Positions 9,767 to 17,912 of a DNA stretch of 64,000 bases are shown here, piece by piece. Position numbers and translations under genes: made by a program. The notes under the pieces were generated by a model that did no database searches, was not told the DNA's origin, and saw nothing but the letters and a program-made list of their open reading frames with translations. Numbering within the stretch: the stretch's first letter is position 1; every line of letters starts with the position of its first letter. Where the stretch lies: the NCBI RefSeq assembly GCF_004369205.1, contig NZ_QFGA01000004.1:282092-346091 (forward strand), given 5' to 3'. Source of the DNA: Pelotomaculum schinkii (GTDB lineage Bacteria > Bacillota > Desulfotomaculia > Desulfotomaculales > Pelotomaculaceae).

Positions 9767-9903
9767 CTCAAAATGCAGGAGCGAATTCATTCGCACAAAT
9801 GTTACATTAGCTACAACAAGTTCGGCGTTGGCGCGCCGTGTGCGATTGAAATGGCGCCTACGTCACTTCAATATCTCATGGCGCCGTTCCTGCGGCATTT
9901 GAG
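9767..9903. repeat. Small inverted-repeat element between etfB and etfA
   Basis: The 220-base gap inside the etf operon holds a 137-base stretch bounded by imperfect inverted ends: CTCAAAATGCAGGAGCG (9767-9783) and, read on the other strand, CTCAAATGCCGCAGGAACG (9903-9885). Inside are a perfect hairpin GCGAATTCATTCGC (9781-9794), a GGCGCGCC core and two TGGCGCC boxes. It has no coding potential I can see. It looks like a MITE or REP-type repeat. Confidence 0.5.
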
Positions 9904-9924
9904 TCTAATCAGGAAATCGACATA

Positions 9925-10719
9925 CTAGGCAAGCACACCTGCATTACGCAGGATTGCCACGATTTTTCCGGCCATGTCTTCAGGGGCGCCCTCGAGCAGC
10001 TCAGCTCTTCGCCCGTGCTGCGGCATATGCAAATCTCCGGGTTGCGTTGGGGATCCGGCCAAACCGGTATTGGCCGGGGCAAGTCCCAGGTCGCCCGGCC
10101 CCCAGGTTGTAAACGGCTTATTCTGGGCCATGACAACTCCCATCAGGGTAGTGTAGCGCGGGGTGTTGATCTCTCTGGCAACACCCAGCGCCAGCGGAAG
10201 GCGGCCCTGGTATTCAACATAACCGTTCTCGATTTTAGTTTTAATTTTAATAGTGGAGGCTTCCATGCTCAGTTCGGTAACATGGTTGAGGTGGGCAAAC
10301 CCCATCAACTCACCCACCTGGGAGGGTATATGGTTTGTCCCGCCGTCGGCGCTTTCAGAACCGGTCAGGATTAAGTCAAGCTCCCCGATTTTTTTTAAGC
10401 CGGCGGCGAGGACTCTTGCTGTGGCCAGTGTATCGGCTCCGGCAAAAGCGCGGTCACTCAAAAGGTAGGCCTCATCGGCTCCCATGGCCAGACCCTCTTT
10501 TAGGGTTTCCCTGGCGTCCGGGGGGGCCATGGAAACCAGTACAACTTTGCCGCCAAGCTGCTCTTTTAATTGCAGGGCGGCCTCGACGGCGTTTTTGTCG
10601 ACCGGGTTGATGATCGTCGGGATCCCTTTGCGTTCCAGCAGTTTTGTCGCGGGGTCGATGGTTATTCTGTGGTAGTGCCCGGGGTCGGGGACCGGTTTAA
10701 TACAGACTGCTATGTTCAT
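9925..10719 (-). CDS. etfB: Electron transfer flavoprotein, beta subunit
   Basis: 264 residues with the ETF-beta fold: CIKPVPD start, NPVDKNAVEAAL, and the nucleotide-binding loop SDRAFAGADTLATA (about 89-102). Similar loops occur in electron-bifurcating Etfs, which bind a second FAD there instead of AMP; this alone does not prove bifurcation. Starts nine bases after the acyl-CoA dehydrogenase stop, so the two are in one operon. Its 3' end is unusually Pro/Gly rich (about 205-235) before the final helix. Confidence 0.93.
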   Translation of the reverse strand: MNIAVCIKPVPDPGHYHRITIDPATKLLERKGIPTIINPVDKNAVEAALQLKEQLGGKVVLVSMAPPDARETLKEGLAMGADEAYLLSDRAFAGADTLATARVLAAGLKKIGELDLILTGSESADGGTNHIPSQVGELMGFAHLNHVTELSMEASTIKIKTKIENGYVEYQGRLPLALGVAREINTPRYTTLMGVVMAQNKPFTTWGPGDLGLAPANTGLAGSPTQPGDLHMPQHGRRAELLEGAPEDMAGKIVAILRNAGVLA

Positions 10720-10728
10720 TTTCCGCCA

Positions 10729-11868
10729 TCACTTTCTTAATTCTTCGCCGGCAATAATAACCTGCATGATATGTGACGTGCCGCAGCAGGGAATGGTCCC
10801 CATGGCGTCCAGCAGGTAGCGGCTGACCGGGTAATCGGCTACCAGCCCGTAACCGCCCATGAGGTCCATCGTCCTTTTAGCCGCGTTGACGGCAGCTTCC
10901 GCGGCAAAGAACTTGGCCATCGAAATTTCAGCAGTATTAGGCAGATCAGCGTCTTTCATGCCCATGGCGTTATAGGTCAGGAGCCGGGCCGCCTCGTAGT
11001 CGGTCCGGTTTTGGGCGATGAGGAACTGGATGTTGGCCAGCTTCGACAGGGGCTTGCCGTAAATTATACGCTCCTTGGCGAATTTCACCGACTCTTCCAG
11101 GCACGCCCGCAAAATTCCCACGGCAACTGCGGCTGTCCCGCCCCTGCCCATAACACCTAAAGTGCCGAGGCTGATTTTGGCGCCGTCGCCAAGTTGGCCG
11201 AGCAAATTGCTTTGCGGCAGCCGGACGTTGTTCAAAATGACTTCCCCGGTATAAGATCCGCGCAAGCCGGCCTTTTTTTCCTTGCGGCCAGGCGTGTGGC
11301 CCGGAGCGCTGCCTTCAATGATAAAAACGGAAATTTGCGGGCGGCCTTTGGCGTCTTTCCCGGTGTTAACGTTCATCACATTGACTCCCATGCAGTGAGA
11401 GTTGGTGATGAAACACTTGCGGCCGTTTAAAACCCAGTCTCCGTCAACCAGTTGCCCGGTTGCTTTTTGTCCCGCGAAGTCCGATCCTCCCCCCGGCTCA
11501 GTGATGGAAAAACCTCCGAAAGCTCCCGAGCAGAGCATGGGCAGGTACTTCAGTTTTTGCTCCTCGCTGCCCCAGTTCATGATGGCGTAAACACCCATGT
11601 AGTGGGCTACCAGGGTCGCGGCGAAACCGGCGGAGCGCCGTCCAACCTCTTCAAGGATAATGGCCTGTTCGATGTGCCCCAGACCTGTCCCGCCGTACCT
11701 CGTGGGTACGAAGACCCCGTTGAAGCCAAGCTGGGCCATTTTTTTGAACAGCTCAACAGGGCAGGTGTCCTCATCGTGGATTTTCTGCGCGATGGGGGCG
11801 ATTTCATTCTCAACGAAATCCCTTACTGCTTTTCTCAGTAGCTCCTGCTGTTCAGAAAGCTTTAACAT
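10729..11868 (-). CDS. Acyl-CoA dehydrogenase family protein, catalytic Glu position changed
   Basis: 379 residues, normal family length, FAD-dependent alpha-beta desaturation of an acyl-CoA with Etf as acceptor. Visible: GFSITEPGGGSDF (substrate/FAD site), the ITNSHCMG beta strand, RIIYGKPLSKLANIQF, DLMGGYGLVADYPVSRY. In most short-chain members the end reads Y-E-G-T with Glu as the base; here it is PCCGTSHIMQ, so Cys362 stands at the Glu position. The base may be elsewhere, as in isovaleryl-CoA dehydrogenase, or the reaction may differ. First gene of the acd-etfB-etfA operon. Confidence 0.9.
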   Translation of the reverse strand: MLKLSEQQELLRKAVRDFVENEIAPIAQKIHDEDTCPVELFKKMAQLGFNGVFVPTRYGGTGLGHIEQAIILEEVGRRSAGFAATLVAHYMGVYAIMNWGSEEQKLKYLPMLCSGAFGGFSITEPGGGSDFAGQKATGQLVDGDWVLNGRKCFITNSHCMGVNVMNVNTGKDAKGRPQISVFIIEGSAPGHTPGRKEKKAGLRGSYTGEVILNNVRLPQSNLLGQLGDGAKISLGTLGVMGRGGTAAVAVGILRACLEESVKFAKERIIYGKPLSKLANIQFLIAQNRTDYEAARLLTYNAMGMKDADLPNTAEISMAKFFAAEAAVNAAKRTMDLMGGYGLVADYPVSRYLLDAMGTIPCCGTSHIMQVIIAGEELRK

Positions 11869-12031
11869 CCTTTCGCCTTCCTTTCCTATCGATTTCCTGG
11901 TTAATACGAATAACTGCGCAAAATGTTGATCATAAGTTGAAGTAAAATTTGGTCTAATCTATTATACCATCTACAGGTAAGACGGAAACTGATTAATGTG
12001 GTGTAAGTGGGGGTTTCCGCTTTTTATATGT

Positions 12032-12048
12032 TATACTATTTTAGTATA
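12032..12048. promoter_or_regulatory. Palindrome in the divergent acd / CoA-transferase control region
   Basis: The 265 bases between 11869 and 12133 lie between two divergent operons of CoA-ester metabolism. TATACTA-TTT-TAGTATA is a perfect 7-bp inverted repeat and is followed by further TATAC/GTATA copies to about 12063. A shared operator is plausible. No clear -35/-10 pair stands out. Confidence 0.4.
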
Positions 12049-12133
12049 CAGTATAAAAGTATATTTGTTCTTGACGGGCTTATATGACTGAAAGTTATTG
12101 TATAAATGATATTTTAAAAGTGGAGGGAAATGG

Positions 12134-13126
12134 ATGCCTAATAAATTGATATCCATGCAGGAAGCGGTTGCCCAATACACCTGGGACGGGATGCAGTATG
12201 CCCACGGGGCTTCCCTTTCCGTCGGAGCGGATTCGCTTGCATTCGGCCGGGAAATGGTCCGGCAGGGCAGGAAAAACCTGCATGTGCTTTCCCACTGCTG
12301 CGCCCAGCAGCTGAACCTTCTGTGCGCGGCAGGGGCTGTCGACAGGATTGAAACCGCATTTTCCGGCCTTGAGGTTTACGGCTTTCCCTACGGCTTGAGA
12401 AGAGCGGTGGAAAGCGGCCGGACCGTTGTGGAGGACTATTCCAATTTAAACTTTTCATTAAGGTTATTGGCCGGCGCTATGAACTGGCCGTTTTGCCCGA
12501 CCGTTTCCGGTTATGGCTCCGACCAGGAGTGGCGAAGCGCTTTTTCCCCGGAGGAATACCCCTGCGAGCGGAAAATACCGGAGGTGGTGGACCCCTTTAC
12601 CGGAAAAACGTGTCACGTCCTTTCCCCGTTAAAACCGGATGTGGCTGTGATCCATGTAACGATGGCCGACCCGGACGGCAACGCCATCATGCTCGGTACA
12701 GAATGGAACCGCTATGAACTGTCCCGGGCGGCTAAAAAAGTCGTGCTGCAGGCCGACCTGATTGTCGACACCGGTTGTATGCGCCAATACCCCAACCTGG
12801 TGCGGATTCCCGATGTTGTGGTGGACGCGGTGGTTTATTGGCCGATGGGTGTTTGGCCGCAGTGCTCCACCGGTCTCTACGACAGCGATGAGGAGCACAT
12901 GTATTATATGAACAGCGCCATGAAGACCCCGGAAGGCTTCGCAGAGTATAAACAAAAATATATCGACAGCTACAATACCTTTGAGGAGTACCTGGAAGTA
13001 ATCGGGCAGGAAAGAATCAATAAACTTCAGGACACGACCACGTGGTATCTTATGGACCCGTACCGGAAATGGATCATGAGCGATGAGGAAATCGCTAAAT
13101 TAACAGATGGGAGACAGCGCGGATGA
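12134..13126 (+). CDS. Family I CoA-transferase, subunit A (glutaconate CoA-transferase-like)
   Basis: 330 residues of the GctA type: LISMQEAVAQYTWDGMQYAHG at the start, later KPDVAVIHVTMADPDGNA and IVDTGCMRQYPNLVRIPD. Subunit A binds the CoA-ester together with subunit B, whose gene overlaps its stop codon (ATGA, 13123-13126), so the two are translated together. The enzyme moves CoA between acids; related IpdAB proteins use the same fold to open rings of steroid CoA-esters, so a hydrolase-like role is an alternative. GGAGG precedes the ATG. Divergent from acd-etfBA, which suggests one pathway. Confidence 0.88.
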   Translation: MPNKLISMQEAVAQYTWDGMQYAHGASLSVGADSLAFGREMVRQGRKNLHVLSHCCAQQLNLLCAAGAVDRIETAFSGLEVYGFPYGLRRAVESGRTVVEDYSNLNFSLRLLAGAMNWPFCPTVSGYGSDQEWRSAFSPEEYPCERKIPEVVDPFTGKTCHVLSPLKPDVAVIHVTMADPDGNAIMLGTEWNRYELSRAAKKVVLQADLIVDTGCMRQYPNLVRIPDVVVDAVVYWPMGVWPQCSTGLYDSDEEHMYYMNSAMKTPEGFAEYKQKYIDSYNTFEEYLEVIGQERINKLQDTTTWYLMDPYRKWIMSDEEIAKLTDGRQRG

Positions 13127-13908
13127 ATTACACCAGGCAAGAAATGATGGCGATAGCTGCCGGCAGGGAAATACGCGCGGGTGAGATGGCTATCTTCGGG
13201 GTAGGCTTAAGCATGCTGGCCGGCCACTTTGCCAAGCGTAACCATGCCTTTCATATCAAAGATTTAACCGAAAGCGGCATTTACGGGGCCACTCCGGTAG
13301 GGGGGCTTCCCTGGGGTGTGGAGGATAACCGCATCTCCTCCAATGCTACCTCTTTTACCAATTGCATGGACGCGCTTGGTGTGATGGTCGCGTCCGGCAG
13401 GTGCGATGTGGGTATCATCGGCGCCGCTCAGATTGATAAGTACGGCAACGTCAATACCACGGGCTTGTGGGCAGATCCCGCCAACCCGGTGTACCTGCCG
13501 CCGAAAACCAGGCTGAGCGGCAGCGGCGGCGCGCCCGAAATTGCTTCCGGCTGCAAGCGTTACATTATTATGGCGGCGCATGAAAGGAAGAGGTTTGTTG
13601 ACAAGGTGGATTATATATCCTCACCCGGTTACCTGACCGGCGCCGCGGCCAGGGACCGGTATCATTTCCGCGGCGGCGGGCCGGCGCTGATCGTTACCAC
13701 GCTGGGCATCATGCGGCCCGATCCGGTGACCAGAGAGTTCATTCTGACAGAGTATTACCGTTCTTCCAGCATTGAAGAGATTAAGGAAAACACCGGCTGG
13801 GATTTAAAAGTCGCGCCTGACGTGAAACTGGTACCCGAGCCGACTCCCCGGGAATTGGAGAATTTAAGGGCGGTTGATAAAACGGGAATGCTCAGAAGAA
13901 AAGATTAG
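13123..13908 (+). CDS. Family I CoA-transferase, subunit B (glutaconate CoA-transferase-like)
   Basis: 261 residues, partner of the gene before it. The catalytic glutamate that forms the glutamyl-CoA thioester in GctB is present as Glu50 in TESGIYG. Other landmarks: IIGAAQIDKYGNVNTT, RLSGSGGAPEIA and HERKRFVDKVDYISSPGY. With the Glu kept, true CoA transfer is more likely than the IpdB-type hydrolysis. The substrate is unknown. Confidence 0.88.
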   Translation: MNYTRQEMMAIAAGREIRAGEMAIFGVGLSMLAGHFAKRNHAFHIKDLTESGIYGATPVGGLPWGVEDNRISSNATSFTNCMDALGVMVASGRCDVGIIGAAQIDKYGNVNTTGLWADPANPVYLPPKTRLSGSGGAPEIASGCKRYIIMAAHERKRFVDKVDYISSPGYLTGAAARDRYHFRGGGPALIVTTLGIMRPDPVTREFILTEYYRSSSIEEIKENTGWDLKVAPDVKLVPEPTPRELENLRAVDKTGMLRRKD

Positions 13909-13944
13909 CAAATAGCAAGAATATTCCGGATTTGACGGTGAACA

Positions 13945-13972
13945 TTGACAAACGCTAAGATTGTTTTATAAT
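13945..13972 (+). promoter_or_regulatory. Sigma-70 type promoter for the gene at 14027
   Basis: TTGACA (13945-13950) and TATAAT (13967-13972) with a 16-base spacer. Downstream of it an AT-rich dyad (GTTAATTAATACACTAATATTAATTA region, in two halves around 13990-14012) may be an operator. Confidence 0.75.
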
Positions 13973-14026
13973 AGGTATTAGTTAGGTGTTAATTAATACA
14001 CTAATATTAATTAGAGGTACCCTAAC

Positions 14027-14377
14027 GTGAAGCAAGACGACGTTCGAAAAATTGTCCTTTCAATACTAGAGGAATATGGCTTAATTGACCCGGATAGCCA
14101 GGCCAAGGAGAGCGATTACTATTTCCCTGATGAATTAAAGTTAACCGACCGTCAAAGAGAAGCGTTGAGTCATTTGATTAGAGGACTGGGTTTACAAGCT
14201 ACCGCAAACGAAATGGGTATTTCTGTGAGTAAAGTTATCCACCATAGAAATGTTTTAATAGCTAACGGGTTTGGCTATTTGTTTAGAGGCGATAACGATA
14301 TCCAGTGCCCTTTCTGCGGGCTGTTTTGCCGTTCAAAAGACGCTTTTTTTAAACATATTTACAAGCATAATAAATAG
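14027..14377 (+). CDS. Small regulator: LuxR-type HTH plus C2H2-like zinc finger
   Basis: 116 residues from a GTG with GAGGT upstream. Residues about 40-85 resemble a LuxR/GerE helix-turn-helix: LTDRQREALSHLIRGLGL, then ATANEMGISVSKVIHHRNVL. The end (about 94-115) is CPFCGLFCRSKDAFFKHIYKH, with a Cys2-His2 spacing close to a classical zinc finger (C-x2-C ... H-x3-H). The pairing of these two DNA-binding-type modules without a sensor domain is unusual for bacteria. It lies between a CoA-transferase operon and a Mo-maturation pair, with its own promoter and terminator. Target unknown. Confidence 0.7.
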   Translation: MKQDDVRKIVLSILEEYGLIDPDSQAKESDYYFPDELKLTDRQREALSHLIRGLGLQATANEMGISVSKVIHHRNVLIANGFGYLFRGDNDIQCPFCGLFCRSKDAFFKHIYKHNK

Positions 14378-14441
14378 TTAATTTTTGAATATTCATTTTG
14401 TTACTCACACCTCCAAACCATTGTACCTTTTTAACCCCCTT

Positions 14442-14485
14442 AAAGGACTTGCTAAGCGCCATACTTAGCCAAGTCCCTTTTTTTT
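14442..14485 (+). terminator. Terminator after the HTH/zinc-finger gene
   Basis: AAAGGACTTGCTAAG pairs with CTTAGCCAAGTCCCTTT (two bulged bases) and is followed by a run of eight T. It may also serve the convergent gene at 14519. Confidence 0.85.
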
Positions 14486-14518
14486 GCTGCATTGCCGATT
14501 TTTCATTAAAATTAAGAT

Positions 14519-15718
14519 TTATTTGGTTTTTGTCTTCAGTTTTTTCAACGCTTGCTCCAGACCTTCCGGCGTAAGTTCATACATGGGAAAGACCCTCTGG
14601 ATCAAGGCAATGCTATAATAACCCTCTGCCGTAGCCCAGCGATCGGAGGGGATGGGGTTAAGCCAGACCGAGAAAGGCAAATGCCTGGCCAGGCGCTCCA
14701 ACCAAAAAAGTCCCGGTTGTTCGTTATACATATCCCAATCGATGGCGCCGCCGCGCATTGTGAGTTCACTCGGCGCCATGCTGGCGTCGCCTGCGATGAT
14801 CAGGCGGTAGTCAGCATTCAGAGAGCTCAATACATCATCCGTCTTGACTGCGTTGCGCGGGATCAGGGCGGGACTGGTGTAAATGCGGTCATAAATGCAG
14901 TTGTGAAAGTAGTAAAACCGCATATCCTTGAAATGGGTGGCGCGGTGGGCTGCTGTAAAAAGGCGGCTGCAAATCTGCATGTATTTATTCATTGAGCCAC
15001 CCGAGTCCATGAGCAGGATTACCTTCATCGTATTACGGCGGGGACGCTCCCAGATCAACTTTAACTTGCCGGCATTTTTGCAGGTAGCGTCTATGGTGCC
15101 GTCCAAATCGAGTTCGTCCTTGGGTCCTTCCGTCCTGCTGCTGAACTGCCGCAGCTTGCGCAGCGCTACCTCAAAATTACGTACGCCGGTGATCTGGTCG
15201 TCCCGGAACTCCTGGTAGTGCCGTTCCGCAGCCACCTTGACAGCTGAGCGGTTAACAGATGTGCCCCCGATACGCACGCCGGCCTTGTGGTAGCCGGAAT
15301 GGCCAAAAGGCGACCTGCCGCCTGTACCTATCCATTGCGAGCCGCCGTGGTGCTCGCCGTCCTGGTTTTTTAACCTGTCCTCCAGTTGGCGTCGCAGTTC
15401 ATCCAGATCCCAGGGGGTAAACGGAGAACGCTCCCCAGGAGGGACATGCAGGGGCGGCAGGGAGTCGGCAAGCCAGTCCAGCGCTTGTTTAATAATATCA
15501 TCTGTGGTTTCCAAGCCCTGAAAATGTTTGGCAAAGGCCAGGTCATAGCGATCGTAGTGCGCCTCGCTCTTAATAAGCACCGCCCGCGCCAGGTAGTAAA
15601 AGCCGGTCAGACTGGAGAAAGAAAGCCCCTTGGCCAGCGCTTCCATCAAGGTCATCCATTCATTTAAGGAGACCGGAACGCCCTCGCTTTTTAGCTGATG
15701 GAAAAAATTGATAAACAA
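14519..15718 (-). CDS. VWA-domain protein, CoxE-like
   Basis: 399 residues. Variable N-terminal half rich in charged residues, then a von Willebrand A domain from about 225 with the metal-site motif D238-S-G-G-S-M (canonical D-x-S-x-S; the middle Ser is Gly). Proteins of this type pair with a MoxR AAA+ ATPase, encoded 23 bases upstream in the same operon. In CO-oxidising bacteria CoxD (AAA+) and CoxE (VWA) help insert the sulfur/metal centre of the molybdenum enzyme, so a role in maturing the Mo hydroxylases of this window is a fair inference. Other MoxR/VWA pairs serve unrelated complexes. Confidence 0.8.
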   Translation of the reverse strand: MFINFFHQLKSEGVPVSLNEWMTLMEALAKGLSFSSLTGFYYLARAVLIKSEAHYDRYDLAFAKHFQGLETTDDIIKQALDWLADSLPPLHVPPGERSPFTPWDLDELRRQLEDRLKNQDGEHHGGSQWIGTGGRSPFGHSGYHKAGVRIGGTSVNRSAVKVAAERHYQEFRDDQITGVRNFEVALRKLRQFSSRTEGPKDELDLDGTIDATCKNAGKLKLIWERPRRNTMKVILLMDSGGSMNKYMQICSRLFTAAHRATHFKDMRFYYFHNCIYDRIYTSPALIPRNAVKTDDVLSSLNADYRLIIAGDASMAPSELTMRGGAIDWDMYNEQPGLFWLERLARHLPFSVWLNPIPSDRWATAEGYYSIALIQRVFPMYELTPEGLEQALKKLKTKTK

Positions 15719-15741
15719 AAGCCAGCACCTTCCTTACCCCT

Positions 15742-16608
15742 CTAACCTCGTTGACTGTAGGGAAAGGGCCTTTGCCTGCCTTCCCGTTCATGCTGGTGGC
15801 GTGGTATTCTATCTAAATCCTGGTTTTTTTTGAGCAACACCCCGAGGAAGGGCAACTCCCGGCTGATTCGCTCCGGTTCGATGCCGCCGAGGGCAAGAGC
15901 CTGGACCCAGTCCAGAAGTTCGCTGGTGCTTGGTTTTTTGAGGAGTCCGCTGACATTGCGCAAACTGTAAAACGCCTCCATCGCCTGCTGCAGCAGATTT
16001 TCCTCCAGTCCGGGATGGTGCACTTTAATAATGCTCTTCATCATTTCCTTATCCGGAAAGTCGATATAGTGGAAGATGCAGCGGCGCAGGAAAGCGTCCG
16101 GCAACTCTTTTTCAGCGTTGCTGGTGATGATCACGATGGGCCTGTTTTTAGCGGTGATGGTTTCCCCGGTCTCTGGAATATAGAAACTCATAATGTCGAG
16201 CTCCCACAGGAGGTCGTTGGGAAATTCCAGGTCGGCCTTGTCTATTTCGTCAATTAAAAGCACTACCGGAACATCGGAGGTAAAGGCCTCCCCAAGCTTG
16301 CCGAGCCTGATATATTGCTTGATATCGGACACGTCCCGGTCCCCGAACTGGCTGTCGTAAAGCCGTTGCACCGTGTCATAGACATACAGCCCCTCCTGGG
16401 CTTTGGTCGTCGACTTGATATTCCATATGATGAACTTCAAGCCAAGGCTTTCGGCAGCGCTTTTTGCCAGCATGGTCTTGCCCGTGCCGGGCTCGCCTTT
16501 GACCAATAGCGGCCGTCCCAGGGCGATAGCGACGTTCACGCTGTTTTGCAACTCGTCCGACGCTATATAGTCCTTTGTGCCATAAAATCGAGAAAGTTTT
16601 TCCGACAT
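15742..16608 (-). CDS. MoxR-type AAA+ ATPase, CoxD-like
   Basis: About 288 residues. Walker A GEPGTGKT, Walker B VVLLIDEIDKAD, sensor 1 IITSNAEKELPDAF and arginine finger region LRRCIF. MoxR ATPases remodel partner enzymes together with VWA proteins, here the product of the next gene. I start at ATG 16608: AGAGGAGA directly abuts the upstream ATG at 16617, while its distance of about ten bases to 16608 is normal. The C-terminal 25 residues are basic and Gln/Arg rich, ending near the window of the VWA start. Confidence 0.88.
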   Translation of the reverse strand: MSEKLSRFYGTKDYIASDELQNSVNVAIALGRPLLVKGEPGTGKTMLAKSAAESLGLKFIIWNIKSTTKAQEGLYVYDTVQRLYDSQFGDRDVSDIKQYIRLGKLGEAFTSDVPVVLLIDEIDKADLEFPNDLLWELDIMSFYIPETGETITAKNRPIVIITSNAEKELPDAFLRRCIFHYIDFPDKEMMKSIIKVHHPGLEENLLQQAMEAFYSLRNVSGLLKKPSTSELLDWVQALALGGIEPERISRELPFLGVLLKKNQDLDRIPRHQHEREGRQRPFPYSQRG

Positions 16609-16732
16609 AGATAACATTCTCCTCTATGAATTTTTTTGTATTTTATACAATATGATATAGCAGTACATTTCATACTAAGTTAATCATAATCCTAAGAACA
16701 AGCGGTGGCAAGTAATCTTTTAAATACTCATA

Positions 16733-16791
16733 TTGACACGCGACGTCGTATGTCTTATAATAAGTTAGACATACGACATGCTATGTCGTAT
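16733..16791 (+). promoter_or_regulatory. Promoter with triple palindromic operator for the MerR gene
   Basis: A consensus promoter TTGACA (16733-16738), 17-base spacer, TATAAT (16756-16761). GTCGTATGTCT (16745-16755) and its perfect inverse AGACATACGAC (16767-16777) flank the -10 box, and ATACGACAT (16771-16779) pairs again with ATGTCGTAT (16783-16791). Three half-sites over the promoter suggest tight, probably autogenous, control by the MerR-type product. Confidence 0.85.
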
Positions 16792-16816
16792 TGGTACAGA
16801 GAGGTGCTCACAGCTT

Positions 16817-17602
16817 ATGAAGATGAGAGACTTGCTGCATATGCTCGAGGAAAAAAATGTAACCGTAACTGAGAGAATGGTCAGGCATTACCTTGACCTG
16901 GGGTTGTTGCCGGAACCGGAAAGGCCCAGTAAAAACCAGGCTATATATAACGAAGAACATTTTAAACGGCTGCTGGCAATTGACATGTTTAAAAGCAATG
17001 GACTGTCCTTGGATGAGATTAAAACTAAAATGGATGAATTATCATACTACTTTCATCATTTTAGGGGAGAAGAAGTTATAGATGACCCCAATATGCTGGC
17101 CCGTGAAGAATTAGATGAAATATCCTTGGATAGATCTTTAATCGAGGCTGAATACCCTCATTTAACACAATCGCATCAATTGTACGCAAGGAAACAGGTC
17201 TTAAAAGAGCTGGATTGTTCCGAAGAAAACCTCAAAGCTGCAACTCAATTCCTGGGCATGCACAGTGAAGAGTATTTCGACAGCATTGACATGTTTGCTA
17301 TTAAAACCTATATTTTTTATCAAAAAGCAAGAGAGCTGTACTTCCGTTTTGATAACACGATACCTGAAGTTTTTGACCAGGATGTTCCTTATGAACTGGA
17401 TATCGAAAAAGAATTTCGTGATACTCTCGAGGCGGCTAAAATTATTGTCAGAACAGCAAACATGAATCCCTTCCTGAATATTTTATTGAAAGCAATGATA
17501 GCTTATACTGCAAAAGAATCTCTATTAAATAGAGAAATATCCGATATTACCTGGGAAGGCCTGAATCTGGGCTGGTTATATAAAACAAGATGTACCGACT
17601 AG
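16817..17602 (+). CDS. MerR-family transcriptional regulator
   Basis: About 261 residues. The N-terminal winged HTH is clear (TERMVRHYLDLGLLPEPERP, then the wing and HFKRLLAIDMFKSNGLSLDEI). The long C-terminal part (about 90-261) is helical and unlike known metal- or drug-binding domains, with no conserved Cys cluster, so the signal may be a small organic molecule. I use ATG 16817, ten bases after GAGGTG; a longer frame to 16778 lies inside the operator. Divergent from the CoxDE-like operon, which it may control together with itself. Confidence 0.85.
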   Translation: MKMRDLLHMLEEKNVTVTERMVRHYLDLGLLPEPERPSKNQAIYNEEHFKRLLAIDMFKSNGLSLDEIKTKMDELSYYFHHFRGEEVIDDPNMLAREELDEISLDRSLIEAEYPHLTQSHQLYARKQVLKELDCSEENLKAATQFLGMHSEEYFDSIDMFAIKTYIFYQKARELYFRFDNTIPEVFDQDVPYELDIEKEFRDTLEAAKIIVRTANMNPFLNILLKAMIAYTAKESLLNREISDITWEGLNLGWLYKTRCTD

Positions 17603-17638
17603 GGAGATAAGAAGGATATTAAAGAAAGGGGGATTATC

Positions 17639-17902
17639 TTGAAAAAACGCTACTTTAAAATCCTGCTTGACTATGGACACCTGGGTAATAGGAATTCACT
17701 TGAAGTAGCCCGTTATGTAACCGCAAAGAATTGTGTGGACGCGTTATTTTTTGGAAACAGAATGCCGAGGGTTAAAAGGAAGCGGGAAAAAACAGGCGTC
17801 ATAAAAGTAATAGAGATTTCCTACAGCGAGTATCTCAGAGGTCAAAAAAACGAAGCAGATCACTCGTACTTGCTTACATATAAGTCACGGAAGTGTAGTT
17901 AG
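17639..17902 (+). CDS. Small basic protein of unknown function
   Basis: 87 residues from a TTG start with AAAGGGGG upstream, 36 bases after the MerR gene, so probably co-transcribed. The protein is basic (MPRVKRKREKTG in the middle) and has an N-terminal stretch LLDYGHLGNRNSLEVARYV. No domain recognised. The good ribosome binding site and position favour a real gene. Confidence 0.5.
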   Translation: MKKRYFKILLDYGHLGNRNSLEVARYVTAKNCVDALFFGNRMPRVKRKREKTGVIKVIEISYSEYLRGQKNEADHSYLLTYKSRKCS

Positions 17903-17912
17903 TTTGACTGGT

